Numbered from the stretch's first letter, positions 47,201-61,565 are shown. The stretch: DNA of 64,000 nucleotides from Paralichthys olivaceus (GCF_024713975.1 NC_091115.1:526501-590500); one strand, 5' to 3'. The notes: a model not told the origin generated them from the letters alone. A program made the numbers and translations.

Positions 47201-49772
47201 CGTTTGAGTTGCTATGGTTACGTCTGGCCTCCACAAGTCTTTTTTTTCTCCTCGTTTGATGCAGTTTAAGAAAAGTGAACTCTTCTCTCCGACTCTCTGA
47301 AGCTGCTGTGATGTGGAACACCGGCGTGCTCTTACTGCATGGTGTTGGTGAAGACTCGGCGAATGGCCTCCAGCAGCAGCTCCGGAGAAACTTGAGCCAA
47401 ACGATCCAACAGCATCTTCAGCTGCTTCCTGTACTCCACGAACATCGCCTCGTCCTCGCCCTGGAAGACAAACCAGGAGCGTGACGTCGTCTCAACGTCC
47501 TCCGAGCGCAACAGTCAGAACTTGAAGAACACGAGACTCACCTCGTTTTCAAAGTTGTACTCGTCGTCGTACGTCAGTTTCTTCATGACGGCGAGCATGA
47601 CGGCCTGCGGTGAAGCAGCAGCCATGTTTTAGTCTCTTTGTTCTTACAAGTAAAAATAAATTCGTCGGAATCGTTTCGAATCAAAGACTCACCTCGATGT
47701 TTGTTTTCTGCTGATCTGTCAACTGAGGAAGCTGCAAAACAAAATCACATCTTTAAAAATTGTTTCAAGATTATTTCGGATTATTTTACAGTTTGAAAAC
47801 AGAAAACGATCGAGTGTTGAAGTTTGTTCGAACGTAAAGAGAACGATTCCTCGGCACCTGTTTGAGGACGTGCAGGTATTCGTAGCAGAAGCCGACGATG
47901 TTGGCCGAGATGTCGTCGTCCTCGTGCACCAGCAGCTGCAGCAGCAGCGGCACTTTGGCCTCCACCGCCTGCAGCGTCTCCGCGGCCTCCTTCACGTTGC
48001 CCGCCTTGGCGAGTTTGGTCCAGCTGAGCACCAGACTCTGACCCATCCCGTTCACCAGCCGAGAGAACTTGGCCAGGAAGTCGACGTCATCCTCCTTAAA
48101 AAACAGGAAATAGAAAATAAAACATTGTGAGAGAAGCAGGAAGAGCTCGTGAACTCGTGACCTCATGGTGAGAAAGAATATTAGTGAGTTAAACATTCCT
48201 GAAGCCGGTTCTGTTTGTTTTAATGAATCCATCGACATCCTGGTTTAAAGTCTGACCTGCTCCACGTTGAAGAATCCAGCCGACTGCAGCACTTGGCACA
48301 GAGACTCCACCAGTTTGGTTTTGTCCACCGGGTCCATTCCTTTGTTGACGATTTCAAACAGGCAGTCGCAGGCCTCCTCTCTGAGCTCGTCCACCGACAT
48401 CTGACTCAGCAGCAGATTCACAAACCTGAGAACCGACCACAACGTGAAGGACGACGTTTTAAATACACACTCGTTTAGTTGTGAACCTCATCGTTGTTGC
48501 GCACAGTCGCCCTCTCGTGACTCACCGGTCGTTGGCGATGAGGTTGAGGTCGATCCAGGACACGAAGGCCCCCACCACCTCCAGACACTGACAGGTGAGC
48601 TCAGGGTGCGACTGCTGGTATGTCTGCAGGATCTGGAACCAGGACTCCACCAGACTCAGGATGCACTGCTCCCGCATGCTGTCTTTGATCAACGTGTTCC
48701 TACGAGTCTCCTGAGGACGAAAGACACGAGGAGATGAACCCGAGTCTATACGAGTACAATCAAGAGTTTCTGTATGTAAACTTTATATAACTATCATGTC
48801 AAACTTAAAGAGGGCGAGTGTGTTACTGCACCTCGGGCGAGTGCAGGATGTCTCTGTCCACCACCTCAGCGTCGATGGCCATCAGCGTCCTGAGGTAGAC
48901 GTCGACGCCGTGCGGGTTGAGACCCACCAGGGACAGGATGTCGAAGAAGAACTTGGGCCACAGCGTCGGGTACTCCATCACGAAGGTGAGGGCGAACACC
49001 TGCGCCGCCTTGTTCCTGATGAAGGGTTTCTCCGGCTGAGCGTTCATCAGCTGCAGCCGACGAGACCAGAGGAGAAAAAGAAGCTGTCATGTCGTCCATC
49101 TTTATTTTCTGACCGTGACAGGCGCTGTCTCTCTGAGCTGGACTGTACCTGACACTGGAGCCACTTCATCAGAGTCTCTCGAATCAGCTGCTGCTGGACG
49201 ACGCTCAGACCAGCGTGTCTGAAACACAACGGGTCACGTGATCATTCACTGGACTTTCAAAATAAACAGAACTCTCCGGATCGTCTCTGCTGCGCTCTAA
49301 CGTGGGCTCAGCTCAACACAACAGAAAGTCTTCGTTACCTGAACTTGATCTGATGTTCCAAAACTTGGAAGCAGAAGAATTTCACGTGATCGTCACTGAA
49401 ATCACAAACAGATCAATGTGTCACAACACGTCAGACGTCAGTGGACGGATCATCGCAGCAGTGATTTAAAAAAAAAAAACCTCTGGTGAGAAACGCACCT
49501 GTAAATTCCTTTAGCGAGCGCCTCGGCACAAACCTCCCAGGCGTCCTGAGACTCCTTCAGCTGCTCGAAGTACGCCATCGCCTGGAGGATCACGAACACA
49601 CACCGCCGTTACATCGTTGGTTCATCTCCCACACGTCACTAACTTAAATCACACGAGGCTTCGAACAACATTATGACCTGGGAGCTCAGGTGAAACACCG
49701 AGAGCGTCTTACCCTCTGCCTGTAGCGGGCATCGGCGTTCGGGTTGAGCCCCAGCAGGGCCTGCTCGTCCAT
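44245..49772 (-). CDS. xpot: xpot, exportin-T (tRNA exportin), complete, 24 coding exons
   Basis: Coding exons in transcript order: 49713-49772, 49499-49581, 49339-49395, 49149-49218, 48832-49050, 48526-48710, 48257-48425, 47858-48094, 47693-47731, 47542-47604, 47336-47460, 47030-47174, 46825-46944, 46609-46703, 46381-46450, 46002-46240, 45644-45929, 45290-45479, 45027-45143, 44836-44951, 44714-44761, 44560-44631, 44347-44403, 44245-44271. Phases close to 962 aa, equal to human XPOT. Exportin-T is a HEAT-repeat karyopherin of the importin-beta family. With RanGTP it carries mature tRNAs through nuclear pores and releases them in the cytoplasm. Diagnostic stretches: MDEQALLGLNPNAD at the start, RNKAAQVFALTFVMEYPTLW and GLNPHGVDVYLRTLMAID, EEACDCLFEIVNKGMDPVDK, VSHDEDD-like LLVHEDDDISANIVGFCYEY, YRKQLKMLLDRLAQVSPELL, EVEVAIRLLYMLGEALP, ERKQALMRSLLAPLM, VKQCGCTEVYRDCLQTFLPA, EKQMLRRSYFTFIQTITGSG and the C-terminal FFQRAKL. 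The family start is used, two bases into its exon. It is convergent with rtcb, another tRNA-biogenesis gene. Confidence 0.99.
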
Positions 49773-49773
49773 G

Positions 49774-51278
49774 ACTGCGGCGACAGACTGGCAGGCCATT
49801 CGTGGGTTAGCTGTCCTCCAGGGAAGGTTCAGTCGTCTCTGCTGCAGCCAGACGGATTCCTCTCATCTGAAGAGTCCAAGCAAAGACGAGGGGACACAGT
49901 CGTTGTTTACCCTTGACATGACTCAGCGTTATTAGTGATGAGTCCACACAAGATCACGTGAATCTGAAAACACAGAGCTGCAGGAAGTAAAGAGGACATG
50001 TCCTTTATTTTGAAACCTCAGATGAGCGTGGTATTTGAACTGTCTCTTCCTGAGGACATGAGGACACGGGACATTCTGATGAAATGATAGAATCCACTCT
50101 GATGTGAGTCAATGGGACCAGTTCAGTCGGTCTGACCCTTGACCTGCTCGATGTCTCGTGGCTGATCGAGAATCAGCTGATCATTTATCCATCGATGAAT
50201 CCGACTGATGTTTACTGCGCGTGAGAGAAAGATGGAGCCACATGATGCAACTTCCTGTCAACACATCCAGCTGCGGCTAACAGGACCAACACCGGAGCTG
50301 CGGCTAACAGGACCAACACCGGAGCTGAAGCTAACAGGACCAACACCGGAGCTAACAGGACCAATACCGGAGCTAACAGGACCAACTCCGGAGCTGCAGC
50401 TAACAGGACCAACACCGGAGCTGAAGCTAACAGGACCAACACCGGAGCTAACAGGACCAACACCGGAGCTAACAGGACCAACACCGGAGCTGCGGCTAAC
50501 AGGACCAATACCGGAGCTAACAGGACCAACACCGGAGCTGAAGCTAACAGGACCAATACCGGAGCTAACAGGACCAACTCCGGAGCTGCGGCTAACAGGA
50601 CCAATACCGGAGCTAACAGGACCAACACCGGAGCTGAAGCTAACAGGACCAATACCGGAGCTAACAGGACCAACTCCGGAGCTGCAGCTAACAGGACCAA
50701 CACCGGAGCTGAAGCTAACAGGACCAACACCGGAGCTAACAGGACCAACACCGGAGCTGAAGCTAACAGGACCAACACCGGAGCTGCGGCAGGTGACTGA
50801 AGCTAACGGGACCAACTCCGGAGGGGGGGGGTGTGAGAAGGCAACAGGCCGCACCAGTGTCTCTGTCTGCGGGTTGGGGTTAACGGTGTCCGGGCCGCTC
50901 CTGTGAAAAGTTCACACTGCGATGCTACATGCTAACAACTTCACTCCCATACTGAGTGGGTGAGAGCGGCTAACTCGGGCTAGCTCCGGTTAGCCGGCCA
51001 GTTAGCTGCAGAGCTGGGCAGCTGGAGGGATCCTGACACGGGGGAACCGGCGGTCAGCACCGGGGGCAGCTTCAGACCCGTCCCGCTGACAGGGGGGGGG
51101 AGCCGGGGACAGTTCCATGATGTCTCCGGGTTCTGGTTCTGGTTTTATCAGAGCTCGGTGACGTGAGCGGCCGCTCAGCGGATCCCTGCTCAGGCTCGAG
51201 TCTCCGGACGGATCCTCACACTCCGAATAAAGTTCACCCGGAGAACTGAGTTCGAATCTCACCTGAGAGAAAACTTAC
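49774..51278 (-). other. xpot: xpot 5' UTR intron
   Basis: A donor ATGAG|GTAAGT at 51279/51278 faces the acceptor GCCGCAG|TC directly before the ATG at 49772. The roughly 1.5-kb intron contains the TAACAGGACCAA minisatellite and a CpG-rich end toward the promoter (50830-51270). Confidence 0.65.
50269..50823. repeat. 21/27-bp minisatellite in xpot 5' intron, about 24 copies
   Basis: Core unit CTAACAGGACCAACACCGGAG (21 bp with its phase written here) with or without a 6-bp TGAAGC, TGCGGC or TGCAGC insert, in mixed order. Because 21 and 27 are multiples of 3 and no unit contains a stop, long open frames run on both strands (LTGPTPE-type plus, VLLASAPVL-type minus). These are artefacts. Confidence 0.96.
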
Positions 51279-51415
51279 CTCATCACGTGGTTCTGCTCCG
51301 GTTCAACCGTCAGCTGCACGAAGGCGGACTCACACCAGCGGCTGTGCGGCGTGTCCGCCCGGTCACTTCCGGAGTGCTGACCCGGAAGAGGTTCATCCGC
51401 CCCACCGAAATAAGA
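51279..51415 (-). promoter_or_regulatory. xpot: xpot promoter and non-coding first exon
   Basis: The CpG-rich segment carries ETS-like sites (CACTTCCGGAG and CCCGGAAGAGG) and an E-box (CACGTG) near the exon end, with no TATA box. It changes abruptly to an AT-rich array at 51.42 kb. The first-exon donor is at 51279; the start site is not resolved. Confidence 0.6.
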
Positions 51416-51423
51416 TCATGAGA

Positions 51424-51672
51424 TAATCAGAATAAAACATAAACATAAAGAATAAATATAAAACATAAATATAAAGAATAAATATGAAGAATAAATATAA
51501 AGAATAATATAAAACATAAATATAAAGAATAAATATAAAACATAAATATAAAGAATAAATATAAAACATAAATATAAAGAATAAATATGAAGAATAAATA
51601 TAAAGAATAAATATAAAACATAAACATAAAGAATAAATATAAAGAATAAATATAAAGAATAAATATGATATA
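51424..51672. repeat. AT-rich minisatellite (ATAAATATAAAGA/ATAAAACATAA units)
   Basis: About 250 bp of degenerate tandem 11-13-bp units directly upstream of the xpot promoter. The minus strand is open for 94 codons (YIYSLYLFF-type), which is an artefact. Confidence 0.94.
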
Positions 51673-53986
<2,314 letters not shown>

Positions 53987-54100
53987 CTGAGGCTGCAGCA
54001 CCAACATTCATCCATTAATGGTCAAATCTGAACTCAGTCTGATCGAACACAAAAGAAAACTCAGACAAAGTGGACGTCTCCAGATCAAGAGTCCAGAGGC

Positions 54101-54190
54101 TGAGACACCGTGAGACACCGTGAGACACCGTGAGACACCGTGAGACACCGTGAGACACCGTGAGACACCGTGAGACACCGTGAGACACCG
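54101..54190. repeat. 10-bp perfect minisatellite TGAGACACCG x9
   Basis: Nine identical copies with no variant, suggesting recent expansion. Confidence 0.98.
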
Positions 54191-54927
54191 TGTGAGTTGG
54201 AACTCTGGCAGTAGAAGAGTTGGTCGTCGTCTCTCCAGCGTCAGACGCTCGTGCTCAGACCTGCAGACTCGTGAAGTTGTTTGAACAACAGCAGCAAAAC
54301 TCAAATATGCAGCGACGCTGCCAAAGAATGTGAAGTGTTTATTTAATGGTGCCAGTGAATTAGTGGAAGAAATATGAGCTTTCACAGCAACAGCAGAGCT
54401 CCCAGCTGTGACGGTCCGTCTTCAGTGTCTCTGCTCGGGCCCAGACTTCATCTGAACACGGTTCTTCAGTGGAAAGTTTCCAACAGATGATCAGGACGGT
54501 TTCTGACCCGATTCTCCAGAGGACGGACTCGTTCGTTATCCAGACAGATCGAGTCTGAACCGTCAAACCTTCGAGATGAGACCCAGAGAGAGAATCAATC
54601 AGCTGCTTGTGTTTTGTTCACAGATTCAAAGTCGATCACTTTAACTTTGTTGAGTTTTTAGTTCAGTTCTTCTGAATCTCTTCAAGTCAGTTGGACTTTT
54701 CCTTTAAAAGGAAACTTTGCAGGATTCAGTTCTCAGTGAAGGTCACTCTGCTGAGGAGCACGATCCAAACCCACAGAGCTGCTCTGGTTTTATTTCATCC
54801 TGGTGGAAAGTTGGTCGCTCTTGACAGGAGGTGAAAGGGACAGAGGGGCCCTCAGGGACCAGATCTGTTCCTCTGGCTTCTCTGTTTCCTGAACCTGTAA
54901 CCAACACAGAGTCTGAGCCTCCGAGTC

Positions 54928-55405
54928 CGTCTCCTTCACGTCTCCTTCACGTCTCCTTCACGTCTCCGTCACGTCTCCTTCACGTCTCCTTCACGTCTCC
55001 GTCACGTCTCCGTCACGTCTCCTTCACGTCTCCTTCACGTCTCCTTCACGTCTCCTTCACGTCTCCGTCACGTCTCCTTCACGTCTCCTTCACGTCTCCG
55101 TCACGTCTCCTTCATCTCTCCGTCACGTCTCCTTCACGTCTCCGTCACGTCTCCTTCACGTCTCCTTCAAGTCTCCGTCACGTCTCCTTCACGTCTCCTT
55201 CACGTCTCCTTCACGTCTCCTTCACGTCTCCGTCACGTCTCCTTCACGTCTCCTTCACGTCTCCGTCACGTCTCCTTCATCTCTCCGTCACGTCTCCTTC
55301 ACGTCTCCGTCACGTCTCCTTCACGTCTCCTTCACGTCTCCTTCACGTCTCCGTCAAGTCTCCTTCACGTCTCCTTATCGTCTCCTTCACGTCTCCGTCA
55401 CGTCT
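54928..55405. repeat. 11-bp minisatellite CGTCTCCTTCA, about 43 copies
   Basis: Variants CGTCTCCGTCA, TCTCTCCGTCA and AGTCTCCGTCA. Plus-strand open frames (SFTSPSRLLHV-type) are artefacts of a stop-free 11-bp unit. Confidence 0.97.
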
Positions 55406-55447
55406 TAGTGAAGTTGTTTGCAAACTTCCACCAACACAGAACCTAAT

Positions 55448-55851
55448 GTTCTATGTTCTATGGTCTATGTTCTATGTTCTGATGTTCTATGTTCTGATGT
55501 TCTATGTTCTATGGTCTATGTTCTATGTTCTATGGTCTGATGTTCTATGGTCTGATGTTCTATGGTCTATGTTCTATGTTCTGATGTTCTATGTTCTGAT
55601 GTTCTATGTTCTATGTTCTATGTTCTGATGTTCTATGTTCTGATGTTCTATGTTCTATGTTCTATGGTCTGATGTTCTATGGTCTGATGTTCTATGGTCT
55701 ATGTTCTATGGTCTATGTTCTATGTTCTATGGTCTGATGTTCTATGGTCTGATGTTCTATGGTCTATGTTCTATGGTCTATGTTCTATGTTCTATGGTCT
55801 GATGTTCTATGGTCTGATGTTCTATGGTCTATGTTCTATGGTCTATGTTCT
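55448..55851. repeat. TTCTATG/GTCTATG/GTCTGATG minisatellite
   Basis: Mixed 7-, 10- and 13-bp steps built from TTCTATG, GTCTATG and TTCTGATG in a quasi-periodic order over 400 bp. Confidence 0.95.
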
Positions 55852-56021
55852 ACCAGGATCTGCACAGCGAGGTGTTAGAATGTGGGTTCGAGGATCATGA
55901 ACCAGTTTCTCATGTTTGAGACGTTCAGTCGATCAAAACACAGAAAACTGTTTCTCATGGACGAACTCAGACACGACTGAACAAACTGAAACTCACAGAG
56001 AGCTTCTCCTGCCAGAGACCA

Positions 56022-57686
56022 CATCCCTCCTCCTCTCCTCCTCTCCTCCTCCTCTCATCCTCCTCCTCTCATCCTCCTGTCCTCTCCTCCTCTCCTCTCC
56101 TCCTCCTCTCATCCTCCTCCTCTCATACTCCTCTCCTCTCCTCCTCTCATCCTCCCCCTCTCCTCCTCCTCCTCTCCTCCTCCTGTCCTCTCCTCCTCTC
56201 CTCTCCTCCTCTCCTCCTCCTCTCCCCCTCTCCTCCTCTCCCCCTCTCCTCCTCCTCCTCTCCTCCTCCTCCTCCTCTCCTCTCCTCCTCTCCTCCTCCT
56301 CCTCCTCTCCTCTCCTCCTCCTCTCCTCCTCCTCTCCTCTCCTCCTCCTCCTCCTCTCCTCCTCCTCTCCTTCTCTCCTCCTCTCTTCTCCTCCTCTCCT
56401 CCTCCTCCTCTCCTCCTCTCCTCCTCTCTCCTCCTCCTCGCTGAGCGACTTCATGAACCAAACAGAAACTCTGACTCTTATCTGATGAGATTAATTCAAC
56501 ACTGGAGAGAAAACCACAGATGAAACTGAGAGGAGCTCCTCCTCCTCTCCCCCTCTCCTCTCCTCCTCCTCCTCTCCTCCTCTCCTCCCCCTCTCCTCTC
56601 CTCCTCCTCCTCTCCTCCCCCTCTCCTCCTCCTCCTCTCCTCCTCCTCCTCTCCTCTCCTCCACCTCTCCTCCTCCTCCTCTCCTCCTCTCCTCCTCTCT
56701 CCTCCTCCTCGCTGAGCGACTTCATGAACCAAACAGAAACTCTGACTCTTATCTGATGAGATTAATTCAACACTGGAGAGAAAACCACAGATGAAACTGA
56801 GAGGAGCTCCTCCTCCTCTCCCCCTCTCCTCCTCCTCTCCTTCTCTCCTCCTCTCTTCTCCTCCTCTCCTCCTCCTCCTCTCCTCCTCTCCTCCTCTCTC
56901 CTCCTCCTCGCTGAGCGACTTCATGAACCAAACAGAAACTCTGACTCTTATCTGATGAGATTAATTCAACACTGGAGAGAAAACCACAGATGAGAACTGA
57001 GAGGAGCTCCTCCTCCTCTCCCCCTCTCCTCCTCCTCTCCTTCTCTCCTCCTCTCTTCTCCTCCTCTCCTCCTCCTCCTCTCCTCCTCTCCTCCTCTCTC
57101 CTCCTCCTCGCTGAGCGACTTCATGAACCAAACAGAAACTCTGACTCTTATCTGATGAGATTAATTCAACACTGGAGAGAAAACCACAGATGAGAACTGA
57201 GAGGAGCTCCTCCACCTCTCCTCCTCCTCCTCCTCCTCCTGTCCTCTCCTCCTCCTCCTCCTCCTCCTCCTCCTCTCCTCCTCCTCTCCTTCTCTCCTCC
57301 TCTCTTCTCCTCCTCTTCTCCTCCTCCTCTCCTCTCCTCCTCCTCCTCTCCTCCTCCCCTCCTCCTCCTCCTCCTCCTCCTCCTCCTCCTCTCCTCTCCT
57401 CCTCCCCTCCTCTCCTCCTCCTCCTCCTCCTCCTCCTCCTCCTCCTCCTCTCCTCTCCTCCTCCTCCTCTCCTCCTCCTCTCCTCCTCCTCTCCTCCTCC
57501 TCTCCTCTCCTCCTCCACCTCTCCTCCTCCTCTCCTCCTCCTCTCCTCCCCTCCTCTCCTCCTCCTCTCCTCCTCCTCTCCTCCTCTCCACAGATGAGAA
57601 CTGAGAGGAGCTCCTCCTCCTCTCTTCTCCTCCTCTCCTCCTCTCCTCTCCTCCTCCTCCTCTCCTCTCCTCCTCCTCCTCTCCTG
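56022..57686. repeat. TCC/TCTCC polypyrimidine tract with higher-order repeat
   Basis: 1.66 kb of nearly pure polypyrimidine on the plus strand. It is interrupted by four copies of a roughly 110-bp non-repetitive cassette starting CTGAGCGACTTCATGAACC at 56441, 56712, 56911 and 57111, plus a truncated copy at about 57590. Steps are 271, 199 and 200 bp, so the cassette and its flanking tract were amplified together. Open frames on both strands (poly-Ser/Leu or Arg/Glu/Gly) are artefacts. Confidence 0.97.
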
Positions 57687-58649
57687 AGAGGAGCAGCTTG
57701 AGTCTCATTCTAAATCAGAAGTTGTTTGTGTGATGATGAAATGATACGAATTCCATCGATGAATCTATTTCTACAGTTTGAGTCTGTTCACCACACAAAC
57801 CAATGGATCCTTGAAGGACAAACAATAACAGAGCTGCTCATGTTGAAAAGTGAAATTTAAATACATTCGTTTCTTTAAAAATATGTTTCAACATTTCTCA
57901 ACATGAATAAAACAAAGAGGATGTGACACCTGAAGAGTGAACCTTGATTCATTATCACAGCTTCTGTAACGTTTGGTTTAAAATCTTATTCTAAGAGTTT
58001 TGAGAACGAACATGAACTTTACTCAGATCAGTGAATGAATGTTCGTTACCTGCACTCGGACCTGCGTCACTTCCTCTTCCTGGCTCGGTCAAACATTAGT
58101 TAGGGGGCGGAGCCTCGTTAAATACAGAGGTGCAGTAAAATGGACCAGACCAAGTGGGTGGGGGGGGGGGGGGTTTCTGCTCGTTTGTCTTTTAACACGT
58201 TGACGAAGCATCAGGAGTCTTCACAGCTGCACAGAGGGGGATGGTCTTTACATATATATATATAAATATATATATAATATTATAAGATAAAGTCTAAAGT
58301 GTCCGAGTCTAAAAGCTTTAAAAAATAAAATGCATCATGATTGTTCCAGAGGCAGCAGGTCTCTGGACTCCAGTGATCTTAGAGCAGAACTTAATGAAGT
58401 GACTGAAACAGTTTTGTTTTTCACAGAACAATTTATTTATTAAACAAACACAACAATTAAAATGTGAAAAATAAAAAATATGTTTCTCGTCGTTTCTCTT
58501 CTGCCTGACTTTTCTTTTTCTGGAAAAACAAGAGGGAAGTTTGTGGATCAGTTGTGTGATGTGATTTAAACACAGAGATCTTTAAGATGCTGTAAAGTTA
58601 CAGTGGTTCAACCTCAACGTTCCTGCAGCTGGTTTCTGCTCTGAGTGTG

Positions 58650-58890
58650 GATCACTGCAGCCTCTCAGGCCTCGGAGGCTCGGAGGCTGGTGACTCACGG
58701 GGACGGACAGAAAGGACTTAATTGTTGTGGGAAAACAAACGCACCTCAGAGGAAATATCACAGACTGGATTCTCTCAGCAGTTTGTCACAGTCTCTTATT
58801 CATTGGATTTTAAAAAGGCAGTTTAACATCGCAGGCAGTGACAAGGCCACTTAATTTGAAGATGCATTGCCCGACCAGGTTAGTGCCCCT
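58650..58890. promoter_or_regulatory. candidate conserved non-coding element F
   Basis: Unique block containing GGACTTAATTGTTGTGGGAA, TCTTATTCATTGGATTTTAA and GGCCACTTAATTTGAAGATG. Its homeodomain-type cores are regularly spread, with no repeat and no coherent frame. Regulatory role inferred. Confidence 0.38.
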
Positions 58891-60084
58891 CCTGAGTACC
58901 TCACCTTATCGATCAGGACGTCTCACATCCATCCTGCCGCTGCGTCCTTGTCCCTGCGGAGCTCCAATAAAGCTCCTCTACTCATCTCATGAGGACAACA
59001 CATAATGCCCCCGTGATGGATCGTATGTCCGAGTCCTGACACGGAGCTGTGTGTCTGTGTGAAGGACAGGGGAGTGGACGACCCACAGAGGTCGAACCGT
59101 TGGTGATTTATCCAAGTCATGGAGGGACTTCCCCTCTGGATTCACCTCGGTGAAATCTGAGAGGACGACATCACAGCAGAAACTGTTCAGCACCATCAGA
59201 CTCATCAGGTCGAATTCAAACTGCGTCTTATTTATTCACGTGTTTTAAGTTTAGATTGTTGCTGTGCTGAATTAGTTCTATGTTAAATGATTCAGTCGTG
59301 AGTTCTCAGAACTGTGAGTTATAAACATGGTTCATCCATCAGAGAACAGAAATCATTCTAACTGAAATCACAGGTTCAGTTGGATTCTAATTAAATCAGC
59401 TGCTGTGATAAACCATGACAACGCAGTAATGGAGGAAGAAGGAGATTGATGAAGCAGCTCCACCATCGATCCTCCGAGTCAAACCGCCGCTCTGCCTCCG
59501 GTCCGGCTGCGCTCGGTGCTCAGGTCACGGTCGGATGGAAATGCCACGCAGGGATCAGTGAGGCCGAGCCAGGCCTGGAGGCCCCTCTGGTGCTCCGCCT
59601 CCTGGCCCCCCGCCCCCCCCCGAGCCATCCTCAACCCCTGACATGTAGGACGACAGATGGACGACTTCCCGCAACAACGTGCACGGCTCGAGCAAAATGC
59701 CAAATGTCCTGCACGGCCGTGATCAGACGAGAGGCCAGAGTCCTGAGGTGCTGCAGTTTTTAGGTTAACGCTCCAGAAGGAGGCGAATAAAAGAGTCAGA
59801 GGGACGATGAGGACGTTTTGGGTTTTAAGGTAAATCACTCGCAGGCTTCAGAGACTTGATCTCAGTTTATGACTCAAGTGTTTTCAGTGCTTGTGAAACT
59901 TTGAAAAAGAGAAACAGTCAGTTCCTCCTCCGTCTCATTTGACACTGGTCCTTTCTAAACTGTGCAGTGAGAGGATCGTCCTCTGAGACGAGTCACTCAT
60001 GGAGACAATGCGTCACATGAACTGAGCCACAGTTATAATCACTATACTCCGTCAGAGTGTATCAGGAAAATGCTTGAACATATT

Positions 60085-60230
60085 ACAACCTGTCAGGATC
60101 CCCAGAGGATGAACCCCACTGATATCAGTGTGATCTCTTCCTCTGGCTCGACCAATGACAGGAGGGGCAGTGAGATGTATTGATGGTCGTGGTGCCCAGA
60201 GGATGACCAGAAAAACCTGTCGAAGGTCCT
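60085..60230. mobile_element. possible degenerate fish interspersed-repeat fragment
   Basis: CCCAGAGGATGAACCCCACT followed by GATATCAGTGTGATCTCTTC resembles a family of interspersed repeats that I recall as frequent in spiny-rayed fish genomes (CAGAGGATGAATCC...TTGGTGATCC). A second CCCAGAGGATGA lies at 60195. No terminal repeats or coding capacity seen. Confidence 0.3.
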
Positions 60231-61384
60231 CACAAGAATCTACACACACACACACTGTGGAGGAGATTATGCTCATGAAGCCTCTGGAGAGCTCGACTGT
60301 TGCTGAGGCTTATTTCCTGAGACAGAAACATGTTCTGAGCTGAAACATCTGAATCATCATTTTAAACAACGTGTTAATGTTTCATTAAAGTTTTAAATTG
60401 ATTGACAGGAGGATCAGACGATCAGAGACGTTCTCGTCCTCTGACCCGGAGATGAGACAGTTCATCTCTTCCAGTAAAATATCCTCACTCACCTCTGACA
60501 TGAGAGTCGGGAACGAAACACCTGCTCAGCTCGTTTCTCCAGGAAGCTGATGTGAAAGAGTCACATGACCTCAGCAGGATTCAAACCTCTCCACTCTATT
60601 CTGGGTTCGGTGGTTACAGCTCGTCTCAGGTTTCACTTCTTGGATCTATTTCTGAACCACAACTCAAAGATCCTGGAGATTCATGACTGTATTTATTTTA
60701 TATATGTATATATGTATATATACACAGTATATATATATATACTATATATATGTATATATACACAGATTGTTTCTTGTCCATAGTAACTTTCATCCAACAT
60801 CCAACGTTCTCTGTTTTCAGAAGCGACTGAAACAAAGTCCAGAATATGTTCAACATTTGAAAACATCTTTACAGTTTCAAACACGTTTAGTTTAACGCAG
60901 ATACATTTTCTTATTATGTTTTAAAATATTCTGTAAATGAAACCCAGACAAAGTTAAACCTGTTGAACTTTGAATTGAGAAGAGTTGTAGTTCAGATTTA
61001 AAGGAAACAGAAGAGCTGAGGTCTGGATTCCTCCGGTTCAGACCTCAGCTCAAGACTTTTCATTTGTCCACCAGACAAAACAAAACCATGTCGACTCACT
61101 GACGGTTGAATAATTATATATAAACACATCCAGGTTTGTGGAAAACATGATTTGTGTGTAATCATTCAACATAAACTCGATCTGTGATGTGAGGACGCGA
61201 CCTTGGAGTCGTGTGTGGAAACTGCTCCTGGGACAAAGCTGCACTTTGAAACGTCGCCGCTGACGGGAAATAAACCGAGGCGTGTCTGTGGGGATGATGT
61301 TTACTCAGGAAGAGGACGCTCTTGAGGAGCCACTCGTCTGCTCGTGTGAGGAAATAACAGCAGCGTGGTGTTTGTCCTCTGTGT

Positions 61385-61565
61385 GTGTGTACTCGCAGCG
61401 TTCCTGGTTTATTTATGCTCATTATGCTTTTTCCATCCTGGACCGAGGGCGGCGGCAGCGTCTTCCTGCCAAGTGTGTGCCCTAGTTGCAGTTGGCAGTT
61501 CTCCTCAGGCTGCGCTCCAACGTACACAGAGCACCTGTCGGCCGGGACAGTACGGGCCTTGTTCC
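61385..61565. promoter_or_regulatory. candidate conserved non-coding element G
   Basis: Block with TTATTTATGCTCATTATGCT and CCAAGTGTGTGCCCTAGTTG, unique and without splice-compatible frames. Confidence 0.33.

Noticed and set aside
50208-50906. Open frames of 188-232 codons on both strands
   Set aside because: They arise from a 21/27-bp repeat whose unit length is a multiple of three; no family similarity, and the region is the xpot 5' intron.
54831-57708. Ser/Pro/Arg, poly-Ser/Leu and Arg/Glu/Gly-rich open frames
   Set aside because: They are translations of the 11-bp, TTCTATG and polypyrimidine arrays, open on both strands, with no gene structure.
59446-59838. Open frames of 105-119 codons on both strands
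   Set aside because: GC-rich block open on both strands without a recognisable product; Pro/Ala/Arg-rich composition follows base composition.
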